Source of the DNA: an uncultured Candidatus Melainabacteria bacterium
GTDB lineage: Bacteria > Cyanobacteriota > Vampirovibrionia > Gastranaerophilales > Gastranaerophilaceae
Length of the DNA stretch: 64,000 nucleotides
Direction: 5' to 3'
Assembly: GCA_934754775.1 (NCBI GenBank)
Contig: CAKVIM010000004.1
Coordinates: 62,001 to 126,000, forward strand
Positions 27,336 through 38,900 of the stretch are shown here, one piece after another. Positions within the stretch are counted from its first letter, which is position 1. Each line of letters begins with the position of its first letter. A model generated the notes under the pieces. That model was given only the letters and a program-made list of their open reading frames with translations. It did no database searches and was not told the origin of the DNA. A program made the translations under genes and the position numbers.

Positions 27336-28310
27336 ATGGCAATAGATTTGATGACTCTTGAACCGTAGAAGATAAGTAAAAATCTGAGAGGCAAATTTAT
27401 TTTAGCGTATGGATAGCCTGGCGTTGGAAAAACGTCTCTTGCCGCCAAGTTTGAAGACGTACTGATTGCAGGTTTTGAAATGGGTTCTAATGCCCTCAAT
27501 AATGTTTATGTTCAGCCAGCTAAAACTTGGTCAGATTGGAAGTCAATGGTAAGTCAGTTGACAAGAAAGAAAGAACTTATGGAGAAGTTCCACTCTATTG
27601 CAATTGATACTGCCGATGAAGCTTGGAATCTTTGTGTGAAGTATATTTGTCAGCAGAATGGTGTTGAAGACCTTCGTGAGATACCTTGGGGTCAAGGTTA
27701 TGATGCCGCTAAGAAAGAATTTTCTGGCACATTTCGTGATTTAGCTTATAGCGGTTACGGTTTAATTTTCATTTCTCACTCAGCTGAGAAAACATTTAAA
27801 AACGAAAAAGGCGAAGAGTATACACAAATTGTTCCTGCCTTGCCGGCGCGTCCTTTCGATATTATAAACAAGATGGTTGACCTGATTGCTTATATTAGAG
27901 AAATTAATGTCGGTACAGAAGAAGAGCCTATTCGTAAGAGATTTATGTTCTTTAGAGATGAACTCGGTGATAGATACCTTGCAAAGTCTCGTTATCGTTA
28001 TATTACGCCGCGAGTAGAACTTGATTACAATAAACTTGTAGACGCTATCTATGATGCTATTGATAAAGAAGTTGAAGCAACCGGCGGTGAGGCGACAAAT
28101 GAAGAAAATCCTTACACACAAAGAAGCTTTGATGAACTTATGGAAGATGCCAAAGAACTTTGGACAGAGTTAATTTCAAAAGGAAAGGTGGATATGGCAA
28201 CTCAAGTATTGCACACAAAATTTGGTAAACCAATTAAATTTAGTGAAATTCTACCAGACCAGAAAGACAAGCTAGAAGAAGTTCTTACTGAAATTCGTTC
28301 TAATATATAA
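27336..28310 (+). CDS. Sak4-type RecA-fold ATPase for single-strand annealing (recoded)
   Basis: 324 residues with TAG at 27366 and 27414. The second TAG lies inside the Walker A motif: AYG-TAG-PGVGKTSLA, where this family has GQPG or GPPG. A Walker B-like IAIDTADEAWNLC follows at about residue 88, then the GLIFISHSAEKTF sensor strand. Such small ATPases load or assist single-strand annealing in phage recombination and replication. Start ATG has a consensus AAGGAGG. With the standard code the P-loop would be lost and the protein would begin at 27480. Confidence 0.85.
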
Positions 28311-28315
28311 TAAAG

Positions 28316-28347
28316 AAAAGGTAGAAGAAATATTCTTCTACCTTTTT
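28316..28347 (+). terminator. Intergenic terminator or attenuator
   Basis: 12-bp stem AAAAGGTAGAAG (28316-28327) with CTTCTACCTTTT (28335-28346). No promoter is visible before the next gene, so it probably attenuates rather than fully stops transcription. Confidence 0.8.
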
Positions 28348-28365
28348 CTTTTAAGGAGGAAATAA

Positions 28366-29613
28366 ATGAATAAACCAATTCTTGTAGATACTTGTGTTCT
28401 ACTTGATTATCCTTAGATTATTCAACAAGAAGAGAATATTATTATTGCGACAGACACTTTAAGGGAACTTGATGGATTAAAACTTAATATTAATTCAGAA
28501 GTTGCTTTTAAAGCACGTCGCGCCGCAGTAGTAATCTCTCGTAATTTGGAGAAAATAAAATGGAACTCAGCTTATGAGAATGAGAAAATTGCTGTTGATG
28601 ATAAATTACTTAAGGTCGCGGCAATGGAAAATGCAACTCTTGTTACTAATGATGTTTACTTGAAGGTTAAAGCTAATATTCAAAATGTTGATAACAAAGG
28701 GTACGGCGGCACAGAAATTTATACAGGTGTTCGTTATTTAAATCTCGATTTTGATGAAAATGGGTATAATGAAGAACTTGATGATTTGCTTTCTGGAAAA
28801 ACAAAATTACCAAATATTCGAGAGAATGAGTATGTAATTGTGAGAAATAAGAATAAGAAAATTCTTGATGAATATACTCAAAAAGAGCAGTATGAAACAA
28901 GTTGTAATTGTGTTTATAGAAATGGAGAGCTTAAAGTTCTTGATAAACAAGGCTTTAAGAATAAATATGTAGGTAAGGTTGTTCCAAAGAATGATGAACA
29001 GGTTTGCTTGTTTGATGCCCTCACGACATCATCTAGCTCTATCCTCTACGCTGGTGGTAGCTTCGGCGTGGGCAAGAGCTACTTATTGAATAATTATGCT
29101 CTTTGGCAACTTGAACAAGGCAACATCCGTAAAATTGTCTATGTTCCAAACAATGCCTTTGCGGCGAACACAATTGACATTGGTAGCCTTCCTGGCGATG
29201 TTCTTAGTAAAACAGTAGGTCAGATTGGTCCACTTGTAGACCTCATCGGTATTGACCAAATCAACCGAAAGCTTGAAGAGGAAGAACTCGAAGTAGTTCC
29301 AATGGGCTTTATGAGGGGTCGTAATTTCACCGATTCAATTGTAATTGTCAATGAAGCCCAGAATCTTACAGAAGACCACATTAAGCTTCTTATTGGTCGT
29401 TGTGGCGAGGGAAGTCGTATTTTCTTTGATGGAGACCTCAAACAGACTGACTCTGAAATCTTTAAGAATAAGAGTGGTTTGAAATTACTCCTTCATTTGA
29501 GTGAGTCTCCAGAATTTTCCAAAATCTTTTCAACTGTTCGTTTACAGTCTGTTGAAAGAAGTGTCACTGCTAGGGCGGCAGATTATCTTGACAATCTACT
29601 TGGTAACATCTAA
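28366..29613 (+). CDS. phoH: PIN-PhoH fusion protein (recoded)
   Basis: 415 residues with a TAG at 28414 (LLDYP-TAG-IIQQEE). Residues 1-120 are a PIN nuclease domain (ILVDTCVLLDYP, TDTLRELD, then ATLVTNDVYLK), with the usual acidic residues. The C-terminal PhoH ATPase has Walker A AGGSFGVGKSYLL and Walker B SIVIVNEAQNL. PIN-PhoH proteins are toxin-antitoxin-like or RNA-processing enzymes (RNA helicase plus RNase) in bacteria; phage PhoH is common but its role is unclear. Start chosen at ATG behind AAGGAGG. A terminator with an overlapping promoter follows. Confidence 0.88.
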
Positions 29614-29621
29614 TTAAAAAG

Positions 29622-29657
29622 AAAAGTCAAGATTACAACCTAAATCTTGACTTTTTC
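29622..29657 (+). terminator. Terminator overlapping a promoter
   Basis: 13-bp stem AAAAGTCAAGATT (29622-29634) with AATCTTGACTTTT (about 29643-29655). The 3' arm contains the -35 box of the next promoter. Confidence 0.88.
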
Positions 29658-29675
29658 TCTTTTTTATGATATAAT
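29647..29675 (+). promoter_or_regulatory. Sigma-A-type promoter for the replisome genes
   Basis: -35 TTGACT (29647-29652), 17-bp spacer ending TGA, -10 TATAAT (29670-29675). Confidence 0.9.
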
Positions 29676-29710
29676 TATATTATAAAAGAAAAATAAAAAG
29701 GTGGAATTAA

Positions 29711-30418
29711 ATGGGAAAAATTGATAAAGAAGTGATAGAACAAATTCCTGTTCTTTATAAAAAATATGGAGTTAAAGCAAAGGTTGCAAAAGAACTTGGT
29801 ATTTCTGCTTCAACAGTTTCTAAGTATCTCAATCTTTACGCAGGCGCTGCGGCAGCGAATGAGCCGAAAAAACGAGTTAGAGTAACTCCAGAAATGATTG
29901 AACAAATCAATATCCTTTATGCAGAATGTCTTAATATGTCTTAGGTAGCAAGAGAAGTTGGAGTTTCAAATTCAACGGTAAAACGTTATCTGAATGAAGA
30001 AAATTTAAAGAAAGTTAAAAATCAATATGACGATAGAGATGCCTTATTCTTTTATATTATAAGATTGTTCGGAATTAATTCAGAAGAAGAGCCAGTAAGT
30101 GCTCATAATTTAACTCTTATGCAAAAGTATAAAGCAAAAGGATATCCTTATCGTGGACAGTTACTAACTCTTAAATATTTTTATGAAGTAGAACGTCACC
30201 CAATTAAAGAAGAATATAAAACGATTGGTATTATTGAATATGTGTATGAAAGAGCAAGACAATATTATCACAATCAAGCTAAGAAAGCAGATGAAATTGG
30301 AGAAGCTATTGAAAGACAACTTCAAAAAGATAGATTGGAAATAAAGTATGACCCGAAAAATTACTTTAATCCAAAGAAAAAGAAAAAGATGATTGACTTA
30401 AATACGTTAGGAGAGTGA
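29711..30418 (+). CDS. Double helix-turn-helix protein before dnaB (recoded)
   Basis: 235 residues with a TAG at 29942. Two HTH units of the same kind: AKVAKELGISASTVSKYLN and, across the TAG, MS-TAG-VAREVGVSNSTVKRYLN, where Gln is usual at that place in such helices. The C-terminal half is basic and helical (QYYHNQAKKADEIG, then FNPKKKKKMIDL). It ends TGA, 5 bases before the likely dnaB start, so it is in one operon with the helicase. Possibly a helicase loader or transcription regulator; role inferred from position only. Confidence 0.75.
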
Positions 30419-30423
30419 TGCCT

Positions 30424-32749
30424 ATGGTTAAAGTCGATAGAAAAACTGTTATACAGATTTTAGGAACTTTAATGCAAAAGCCATCTTTGTTGAGTGATAC
30501 AGATAAGTATCAAATTGAGCCATCCGATTTCTCTATGCCGCTAGACCGATATATTTATTCAGCAATCTATAATCTTTATGCTGGTGGAGCAGAAAAAATT
30601 AGAACTGTTGATATAGATACTTATTTGCAGTCAAACGATGCCGCGGCAGGATTAATTGAAAAAGAAAATGGAATTGCATTTATGCAGGACTGTGAAGCTT
30701 ATTGTGAGCCAGAAAACTTTAACTATTATTATAATAGATTTAAAAAGTTTGCTCTTTTAAGAGAGCTTGAAAAATCTGGACAAGATATTAGTGGATTTTA
30801 TTGTGAGGATTTGTTTAATCCAAAGTCAAATGAAATTAATGATAAATTTGAAAAGATGACTCCTACTGATATAATTAAAGAACTAAAAGGCAAAATGGCA
30901 GTTCTGGAAAATAAGTATTCTGAAAATCAGTTGATTGAAGAAGGAACGGCATTTGATGGAACAAGAGAGCTTATAAAAAGGTTACAAGTAAGGCCAGAAG
31001 TAGGTATTAAACTTCAAGGAGAAGCTTTTAACACAATAACTCGTGGCGGACGTAAAGGAACTCTATACCTACGGTCGGCTGGTAGTGGAATTGGTAAATC
31101 AAGAACGATGGTAGCAGATGCCTGTCAAATCGCTTATCCAATTCGTTATGATAGAGTAAGCGAAAGATGGGAGGCAACAGGTGTTTGTGAGCCAATTCTC
31201 TATATAATGACAGAGCAAGATTTTGCTGAAATTCAAACAATGATTTTAGCTTATCTTACAGATATTAATGAGGAACGTTTTCTGTATGGTACTTTTGGAG
31301 AAGAACATATGGATAGAATAAATAAGGCTTTGGATATTATGGAAAAATATCAGGATAATTTTCTTTTTGTAAGAATACCAGACCCTTGTTCTTCTTTGGT
31401 TAAAAACGTTTTTCATAAGTATTCATTTCAAAAAGGTGTTGAATATTTTTTTTATGATTACGTTTTCTCTTCTCCAGCAATGCTCAATGAGTTTAGAGAC
31501 TTGAAAATTCGTGAGGATAAACTAAAAGCAATGTCCTCAAAATAACTTAACCGTTTATCAACGGGGTCGCCAAGGCGGCTATCGGTATCAGCTAAATAAG
31601 ACTAGTGCAAATAGCGAAATGGCACTTTTATAAAAGACGAATAAGCTGACTAAGAGAACCTACGGTCTTTCGTAAGATAGCAGGTAATACCGAGAATTGT
31701 TTTAACAAAAACAGTTTGTAACGACTATTCCTTGTCATAAGGAAGTAGGGACACTATTGATACGTGTCTTAGCCTAGGCAACGAAGCTAATGAGAACCGA
31801 AAGAGTTATACCTATATGGTGAAATATAGTCTATACTTTTGGAAACAAAAGATAAATATGGTTGCTTTACGTTTGTTTACAACTTGTCTAAAAAATCTTG
31901 CAATCGAACTTGATGCTTTTATTATGACTGCAACACAGGTAAGTAATAATGATGAAAAGACAGGCGGGTTTATGGACTTTCGTAATGTACAAGGGTCGAC
32001 TTTGGCCCTATTATATCTTTTCCCATTTTATTAATGGGGGTTAAGATTTTTTATCTTAGCTAACGGGGAAGCCTAAGTTTAAAAAATAAGGTAATCCCGT
32101 GGGAAAATTATTGTAATCAATAATTAGCCTGTATCGACTATCCCTGAGGTTGAAATGCTGGGGAGTAGGGATGTTATTAATACACATCTTAGTTTTAGGA
32201 AACGAAGCTAATGAGAACCGAAAGAGATATAGTATCGTAAGATATTAAAAGATAGTCAGTACTATTGGAAACAATAGATTTTACGCAAGGGCAATAGTTA
32301 ATCTAGTCGATTTTGCGTGTATAATGTCTCGTCCAACTCCAGAAGAACTTAAAATGGTAGATGGCTTTAGGGCACGTTTCAGTTATAGCCCAAATCTTAT
32401 AACTGATGTATTTAAAAATCGACGAGGGCGCTGGACAATGTGTCGAATTTGGTCATACATGGACCTTGGAACTCTGCGCCGACACGACTTGTTTGTAACA
32501 ACTCCAGATAATAAAATCATTGAAGAGTTTCAGATTGTTGATTTTAAAATAGAACGAACAAAAGAAATGGATGAATTGGAGGAACTTTATAACAATGGCG
32601 TTGTAACTGATGAACACGCACAAGAACTAATTTCTTCATTTGTTGAAAAATATCCAACTCAATTTGCAGATGATATTGAAGAAGCTTTTGGAAATCAACA
32701 AGAGCGTCGCAAAGTGGTACACGAAATGGATTTTGATGATTTGATATAA
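30424..32749 (+). CDS. dnaB: Replicative DNA helicase (DnaB type), three exons
   Basis: Split gene: exons 30424-31518, 31843-31996 and 32286-32749; joined 1713 bases, 570 residues. I chose ATG 30424, 8 bases after GGAGAG; ATG 30418 is too close to it. The N-terminal helical domain is followed by a RecA-type core: Walker A RSAGSGIGKSRTM, then ILYIMTEQDF, a Walker B-like FFYDYV, and across the introns LFTTCLKNLAIELDAFIMTATQVS and NVQG|SRAIVN|LVDFACIMSRPT. Both splices close the frame and rebuild DnaB-family blocks. The ring helicase unwinds DNA at the fork; primase follows directly. No TAG. Confidence 0.9.
31519..31842 (+). other. Group I intron 1 of dnaB
   Basis: 324 bases. 5' exon end GAGGAT pairs with GTCCTC downstream (P1, six pairs with U-G). 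Core contains AACGACTATTCC, AGTAGGGACACTATTGATAC and AATATAGTC. Ends in G at 31842. Removal gives KIRED|KQKINMVALR. Confidence 0.84.
31997..32285 (+). other. Group I intron 2 of dnaB
   Basis: 289 bases. 5' exon end AAGGGT pairs with GCCCTA (P1). Core TATCGACTATCCCTGAGG as in gyrB intron 2; ends TTACG at 32285. Removal restores NVQGSRAI. Confidence 0.86.
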
Positions 32750-32759
32750 AGGGGAATAA

Positions 32760-33824
32760 ATGGATGATTTAAATGAACTTTGTCAATCTATTTCAGATGA
32801 AAAAGTTATTGAACTGGTAACAGGACTTGGGTCAGACGAGTATCAAGATACCGCCGCAGCAATAATCTTTAAAACTATTTGTCATAATGTTGACCCAAGT
32901 GATGCTTCAATGAAACTTTATTATTATAAAAAGAATAAATTATTTCATTGTTATACAGGTTGCGGTGACTCATTTGATTTGATTGGATTATTTAAAAGAC
33001 GATATGAATTATTGGGAATTAAGTATAATTTCTATAAAGATATTGTTTTAAAGATAAAAGATAAAAGTGACCTTGTACCGGCGCAACAAACTTTTTATGA
33101 ACCTTATAAACCGCAGTTTGATAAATATAAGGAAAAGGAAATTGATGTTCAACTAAAAATTCTTAATCCAAATCTTTTAAACGTTTATACCTTCAATCCA
33201 ACACCAGAATGGTTAACTGATGGAATAAGTGAAGAAGCGATGAAACGTTTTAATATTTTATATGATATTAAAGAAAATAAAGTAATCATTCCTCATTATA
33301 ATGAAAAAGGTGAGTTAGTTGGAATAAGAGGTAGAGCATTAAATCAAGAAAGTGTGGAAGCTGGTATTAAGTATATGCCCGTTGAAATTGAAGGTCAACT
33401 CCTTAATCATCCCCTAGGTTACAACCTCTATGGATTAAACTTAGTCAAAGAAAATATTAAAAAATTAGGAATTGCTTTAGTAGCAGAGGGCGAAAAAAGT
33501 GTTCTTCAATATGAAACAATGTTTGGAAAAGAAAACAACATTTGTGTCGCAGCTTGCGGCAGTTCATTTCATACTTATCAGTTTGAATTGTTAGTGGCTG
33601 CCGGAGCAAGGACAATTTTAATTTGTTTTGATAAAGAAGGAGACACTTGGAAAGAACAACAAGTTTATTATGACAAATTAAAGAAAATTTGTTTAAAATA
33701 TAAAAATAGGTGTCAAATGGGTTTTCTTTGGGATACAAAAAATTTATTAGATTTAAAAGACAGCCCATTTGATAAAGGAAAAGAAACTTTTAAAAATTTA
33801 TATAAAGGAGCGATTTATGTTTGA
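32760..33824 (+). CDS. dnaG: DNA primase (DnaG type)
   Basis: 354 residues. N-terminal zinc-type region with ICHNVDPSD followed by FHCYTGCGDSFDLIGLF (the CHC2 pattern, four ligands His/Cys). A Toprim core follows: ALVAEGEKSVLQ with the catalytic Glu, and ILICFDKEGD with the paired acids. No helicase domain is attached; DnaB is encoded just upstream, so the two act as a primosome. Stop TGA overlaps the TTG start of recJ. No TAG. Confidence 0.88.
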   Translation: MDDLNELCQSISDEKVIELVTGLGSDEYQDTAAAIIFKTICHNVDPSDASMKLYYYKKNKLFHCYTGCGDSFDLIGLFKRRYELLGIKYNFYKDIVLKIKDKSDLVPAQQTFYEPYKPQFDKYKEKEIDVQLKILNPNLLNVYTFNPTPEWLTDGISEEAMKRFNILYDIKENKVIIPHYNEKGELVGIRGRALNQESVEAGIKYMPVEIEGQLLNHPLGYNLYGLNLVKENIKKLGIALVAEGEKSVLQYETMFGKENNICVAACGSSFHTYQFELLVAAGARTILICFDKEGDTWKEQQVYYDKLKKICLKYKNRCQMGFLWDTKNLLDLKDSPFDKGKETFKNLYKGAIYV

Positions 33825-35608
33825 AGTATATAAGAAAAACTAAAAAAGAAATTACAAATAATTTTCTTGAAGAGCTATTGATTGATAGGGATATTCTTTC
33901 AAAAGATGATACACCAGAATTTAGACATTCTTTCTTTTATCCAACTATTTAGAATGAATTGCCGTCACAAGGCTTTGACCATATGGAAGAAGGATATCAG
34001 TTGTTGAAGAAACACCTGATGGCTGGCAGTAAGATTTTGCTGATAGTAGACCCTGATGTTGATGGGTTCACGTCCTCAGCTCTCTTTTACAACTATCTAA
34101 TAGATAATTATAAAAATAAAGAAGGCTTTAACTTCAACCTTTCCTATCATATTCCAGATGGAAAAGAACACGGTCTTGATACTCTCGTAAAAGACCTTAC
34201 AAAAAGTAAGGTTGCAGACCTTATAGTATGTGCTGATAGTTCTAGTAATGATTACGAAAGCCATAAGACTCTTAAAGAAATGGGCTATGACATTCTTGTA
34301 CTTGACCACCATAACGCGCCTGTTTATAGCGAAGATGCAATTATTATTAATAATCAACTTTCAGAAAACTATTCCAATAAAGATTTGAGCGGTGTCGGAG
34401 TTGTTTATAAGTTTTTTGAATATTTTGAAATGAAAGAAAGAGCAAAAATAGAAGAGCCGGGAGACGACTTTTTGATTTGGAATTATATTGATTTAGTTGC
34501 GCTGGGTCTCGTGAGCGATATGATGATAATGCTTACTTTGGAAAACCGCTATATTTGTGACTACGGTCTTTCTCACCTTCATAATCAATTCTTCAAAGAT
34601 TTAGTTGAAAAACAATCTTATTCTTTGGGTGACGGTCCACTAACACAAATAGGCGTTGCTTTCTATATAACTCCTCTTATCAATGCCCTCATTCGAGTTG
34701 GTAATTCAGTTGAAAAAGAACGTCTTTTTCAAGCTTTTATCACTCCAAATGAACTCGTTCCTTCTACGAAGCGCGGTGAAAAGGGTCTTACAGAAACAAT
34801 CAGCGCTCAAAGTGTAAGAAACTGTATTAATGCTAAGGCACGCCAAAATAGAGAAAAAGACAAAGCAATCGAAATGCTTAATATCCAAATAATGGATAAT
34901 TGTTTGGAAAATAACAAAATTCTTATTCTTAATGCTGATGAACTTGATGTACCAAACACTCTAACAGGTTTGTGTGCAATGGGTGTTGCAGCACAACATA
35001 AGAAGCCAGTCATACTTGGAAGAACAAGCCCAGATGGAAAGCTTAAAGGCTCAATGAGAGGAAGAGAAGAGTCTGAGTTAAAGAATTTTCAAAAATTTTT
35101 GCAAGATAGTCATTTAGTTGATTATTGCGAAGGTCACGCAAACGCTGCTGGCGCGTCGCTTCCGCTTGGCAATATTGACAAACTTAATGCTTATGCAAAT
35201 GAAACTCTTAAAGACATTAATTTCAATGAGGGTTTCTATGAAGCAGATTTTGTCGTTAAGGGTAACTGTTCTTATCTTCCAACAATGATTGAAGAACTTG
35301 ATAAAGGAAAACCTCTTTATGGCCAAGGTTGTAAAGAACCAATTATTATTGCAGAAGATATTACAATTGACCCAAAAACAATTAATGTTATTGGAAAGAA
35401 CGCTGACACAATTCGCTTTACTTTTAATGGAGTAACATATATTAAATTTAAAGCGGCTGAGCTAATTGACCAAATTAAAACTTATTCAGATAAAATTAAT
35501 ATCACCGCCGCCGGTCGAGCAAATGTAAATCATTGGGGCGGCCGCAGTACACCATAGATTCAGATAGATGAAATTGAAATTAAAGAAATTTCAAAATATG
35601 ATTTTTAA
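33821..35608 (+). CDS. recJ: RecJ-type single-strand exonuclease (recoded)
   Basis: 595 residues with TAG at 33950 (YPTI-TAG-NELPSQGF) and 35555 (GRSTP-TAG-IQIDEIEI). I chose TTG 33821, 10 bases after AAAGGAG and overlapping the primase stop. DHH-family motifs: VDPDVDGFTSSALFY (motif I), ILVLDHHNAP (motif III), then DLVALGLVSDM. The DHHA1-type part has GHANAAGASLPLG. The C-terminal OB-fold ends in TPQIQIDEIEI, where many RecJ proteins have PQ-x-x-I, so the second TAG is at a Gln position. The enzyme digests 5' ends of single strands in recombination and repair. Confidence 0.88.
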
Positions 35609-35622
35609 GGAGGATTTAAAGA

Positions 35623-35826
35623 ATGGATTATGAGTTGATTAAGCAGACAGATGAAATTACTGTTGGAACAGAAGAGGAAGCAAAGGCCCTTATTGAAAGC
35701 TTTAAGGAGAAGGCAAGAACAGAGGGTTTTGAGATTGTAAGCTATTCTACTACTCTTAAGGAAAAGAAGTCTAAGGGGGAAGTAATTGAAAGCTTCTATC
35801 TGTGTAAAATAGTTAAACGTTGGTAA
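35623..35826 (+). CDS. Small unknown protein
   Basis: 67 residues with beta-alpha-beta style (EAKALIESFKEKARTEGFEIVSYSTTLKEKK). Consensus AAGGAGG. Codon use (AAG, GAG, AGA) resembles the well-expressed gene at 26003. Shared position after recJ and before a strong hairpin; function not recognised. Confidence 0.6.
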   Translation: MDYELIKQTDEITVGTEEEAKALIESFKEKARTEGFEIVSYSTTLKEKKSKGEVIESFYLCKIVKRW

Positions 35827-35830
35827 TATT

Positions 35831-35865
35831 GTGCCGCCGGCCTATGGGTCTGCGGCACTTATTGT
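35831..35865 (+). terminator. GC-rich hairpin before the polymerase promoter
   Basis: Perfect 7-bp stem GTGCCGC (35831-35837) with GCGGCAC (35852-35858), then TTATTGTAATTTG. The T-run is weak; the -35 of the next promoter follows within 11 bases. Confidence 0.65.
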
Positions 35866-35868
35866 AAT

Positions 35869-35897
35869 TTGACTTTTTAAGAAAATAATGGTATAAT
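35869..35897 (+). promoter_or_regulatory. Sigma-A-type promoter for DNA polymerase
   Basis: -35 TTGACT (35869-35874), 17-bp spacer, -10 TATAAT (35892-35897). ATG at 35966 leaves a leader of about 60 bases. Confidence 0.88.
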
Positions 35898-35965
35898 TAT
35901 TATAGAAAATAAAAGAAAAAGAACTTTATAAGTATCTTTAATCTTTTGGGAGGGATAATTTTTAA

Positions 35966-38900
35966 ATGCAAGAATTTTTTGGTTCAGCACACAACCATAC
36001 AGATTACTCGAATTTCCGTTTAAGAGACAGTACAAATCGTTTGGAAGACTTGTGCTGGTATGCTGCTGATGTATTAAAACATAATTTTATTGCTATAACT
36101 GACCACGAAACTATTGCACAAGCAATAAACTGTCAGAAAGTTGAAAAGAAAATAAGGGAAAAATATCCTGATTTTAAAATTATTCGAGGCAATGAAATTT
36201 ATTTATGCAAAAATGGCCTATGCAAAGAAACATATGAGAGAGGAATAGATAAATTTTATCACTTTATTCTTTTAGCAAAAGATGAAATAGGACATCGTCA
36301 AATAAGAGAACTCTCAACTCGTGCATGGTCTCATTACTTTATTACAGGAAGAATGGGTAGAGTTCCAACTTATTACACTGATTTACAAGAGGTAGTTGGT
36401 AAAGAACCGGGACACGTTATTTTTAGCACAGCCTGCTTTAGAAGGAATACTCCAGTATTAACTTCACAAGGATATAAAGATATTCAAGATATTACTTCTC
36501 AAGATTATATCTTAAATATGTATGGAGATTGGGAAAAAGTCAATTTTCCAACTTCTAGGGAATATACTGGAACAGGATATAAAATTATCTTTACTGAAAA
36601 TAAGGAAGAGCCAATTTATTGTACAGAAAATCACCAATTTTTAGTAGGAAAAAGCCAAGAAATTTCTAATTATAAAAGAACTAAGAAAAAAGTTCCTTTT
36701 AATTGGATAGAAGCGAAAGATTTGTATTTAAATAAAGATAAAAAATATATTGCTTATTTTCCTATTAAAATAAACTACACAAATCAAAATATTATTAAAA
36801 AAGAAGAGTGGGAGAATATTCTTCCTGTAAAGTCTACAAAAAAGGCTATTCTTAAAGACATTGTTATCACTCCAGAAGTAATGAGACTATTCGGTTTATT
36901 TTTGGGAGATGGACACACTTCTTTTAATTCAGAAGAAGGTATTTATCGTTTAGGTTTTACTTTTAATGAAGAAGAGTTTCCAATTTATTGGGAAAGTTTT
37001 ATTAAAAAAGCTAGTCAAGATTTGGGAATTTCTTTTAATATATTGAAAAGGCCTGAACGTCATCGAGTAGACTTATCTACTGCTTCAATAGATGCGTTTA
37101 AACTTTTTTATTATCTTTTTAATAACGAAAAAGCTCTAACGAAAAAAATTCCAAATAGATTAAAAAATATTACACAAGAATTAAATTATGAATTATTCTT
37201 CGGATATGCGCTAGCAGACGGTTATTTTAGAAACCGAAGTAAAGGAGAATATGATATGGGAGAAATGGTTACTGCTTCAATATCATACCAACTTACTAAA
37301 GATTTTCAAGATTTGTTAAAAAGCCAAGGTATTAGAGCTAGTATATACAGTACTAAAGAAAAAACAGATAAAAATAATACCCATCATCAGAAAGCTTATT
37401 ATTTAACTTCTAGTAACAATGGATGGAGAGATATTAATAAAAAAAGTTCTATAACACATAAACAGGTTGTTGAAATTTTTGATAAATGTAGAAAGCATTG
37501 CGAATCAAGATATGTTGAAATAAATGGTGTACTATATAAAAAAGTTTATATTCAATCTATCGAACCAATTGAAATGAATGAAACAGTATATTGTTTAAAT
37601 GTTGATTCCCATTCTTTTTGCTGTAATAATGTTATTGTTCATAACTGCTTGGGGTCAAAGCCAAGTCAGCTTTTACTTGATTATCATAATTCTCCAACAG
37701 AAGAAAAGTGGGAGTATATTAAACAATGGATAATTCATATTTCAGATATCTGCGGAAGAGAAAATTTCTTCCTTGAAACCCAGCCCTCTCTCAATAAAGA
37801 ACAAATTATTGTTAATAAACTTTATAAACAGTTATCAGAGGAATTAAATTTTCCTGTTATCATAACTCTTGATGCCCATTACCTTAAAAAAGAAGACGAA
37901 CCAATTCATCACGCTTTTCTTACTTCTCAAGAAGGAGATAGAGAAACGGTAGCCTTTTATGCTTCAACTTATATGATGAGTAGAGAAGAAATTCATTCTT
38001 ATATGGATGAATCTCTAGGTGAAGAAACCGTTTCTTTGTGGATGAATAACACAAAGACAATTTATGAGAAATGTGAAGATTATGATTTAACTAGACCAAC
38101 AAGAATTGTCTATATTCCTCTAACAGTAGACACTATTACTGAAAAAGAATTTAATCTTTTTAAAGATAAAATCTTGGAGTTAGAATACTTTTATACCTCT
38201 CCACATAAAGAAAATCGTGACCTCGCCGCAGCGATAGTAAGAAAAATTTTGATAGACCCAGAGCAATATAGCAATGAAAAAACTTTTGAAGCGATTGATG
38301 ACAATTTAAAAGCAATTCGTCTAGCATCAGAAAAGATGCACACTCAATGGAGTGCTTATCTTTTAAATCTTAGGGACTATGTTGATGTTATCTGGAATAA
38401 AGGAGACTCCTTAATGGGACCGTCAAGAGGTTCTGGCCTAGGCTTTATTCTTTTAAATATGCTAAATATAACTCAAATTAATCCTTTAAGAGAAACTACA
38501 AAAACTTATAGCTTCCGTTTCTTAAATCCAGAAAGAGTCAGCCCGTTAGACGTGGATTTGGATATAGAAGGGGGTAAGCGAGCACAAGTTTATAAAGCAT
38601 TACAAGATACTTATGGCGTTGACAGAGTTTCTAAAGTTTTAACTATTCGTACAGAGGCAACAAAATCTTCTATTTTGACCGCAGCAAGAGGTTTAGGTCT
38701 TGACCCCGATGAAGCGGCATATATTGCTTCTTTTGTTAAATCAGACAGAGGTCAGCAAAGAACACTTGACCAGACTTACTACGGTGACGAAGAAAATGAC
38801 ATTGCTCCAGATATGAAATTCAGAGAGTTAATGGACGGAAAATATCATAATCTTTGGACAGTAGCTAAATTTATAGCTGGTTTATGTTGCGGAGTAGGTA

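Noticed and set aside
31816..32034. Independent 72-residue ORF starting at 31816
   Set aside because: Its first residues are intron sequence; only 31843-31996 is dnaB exon 2, and the rest runs into the second intron.
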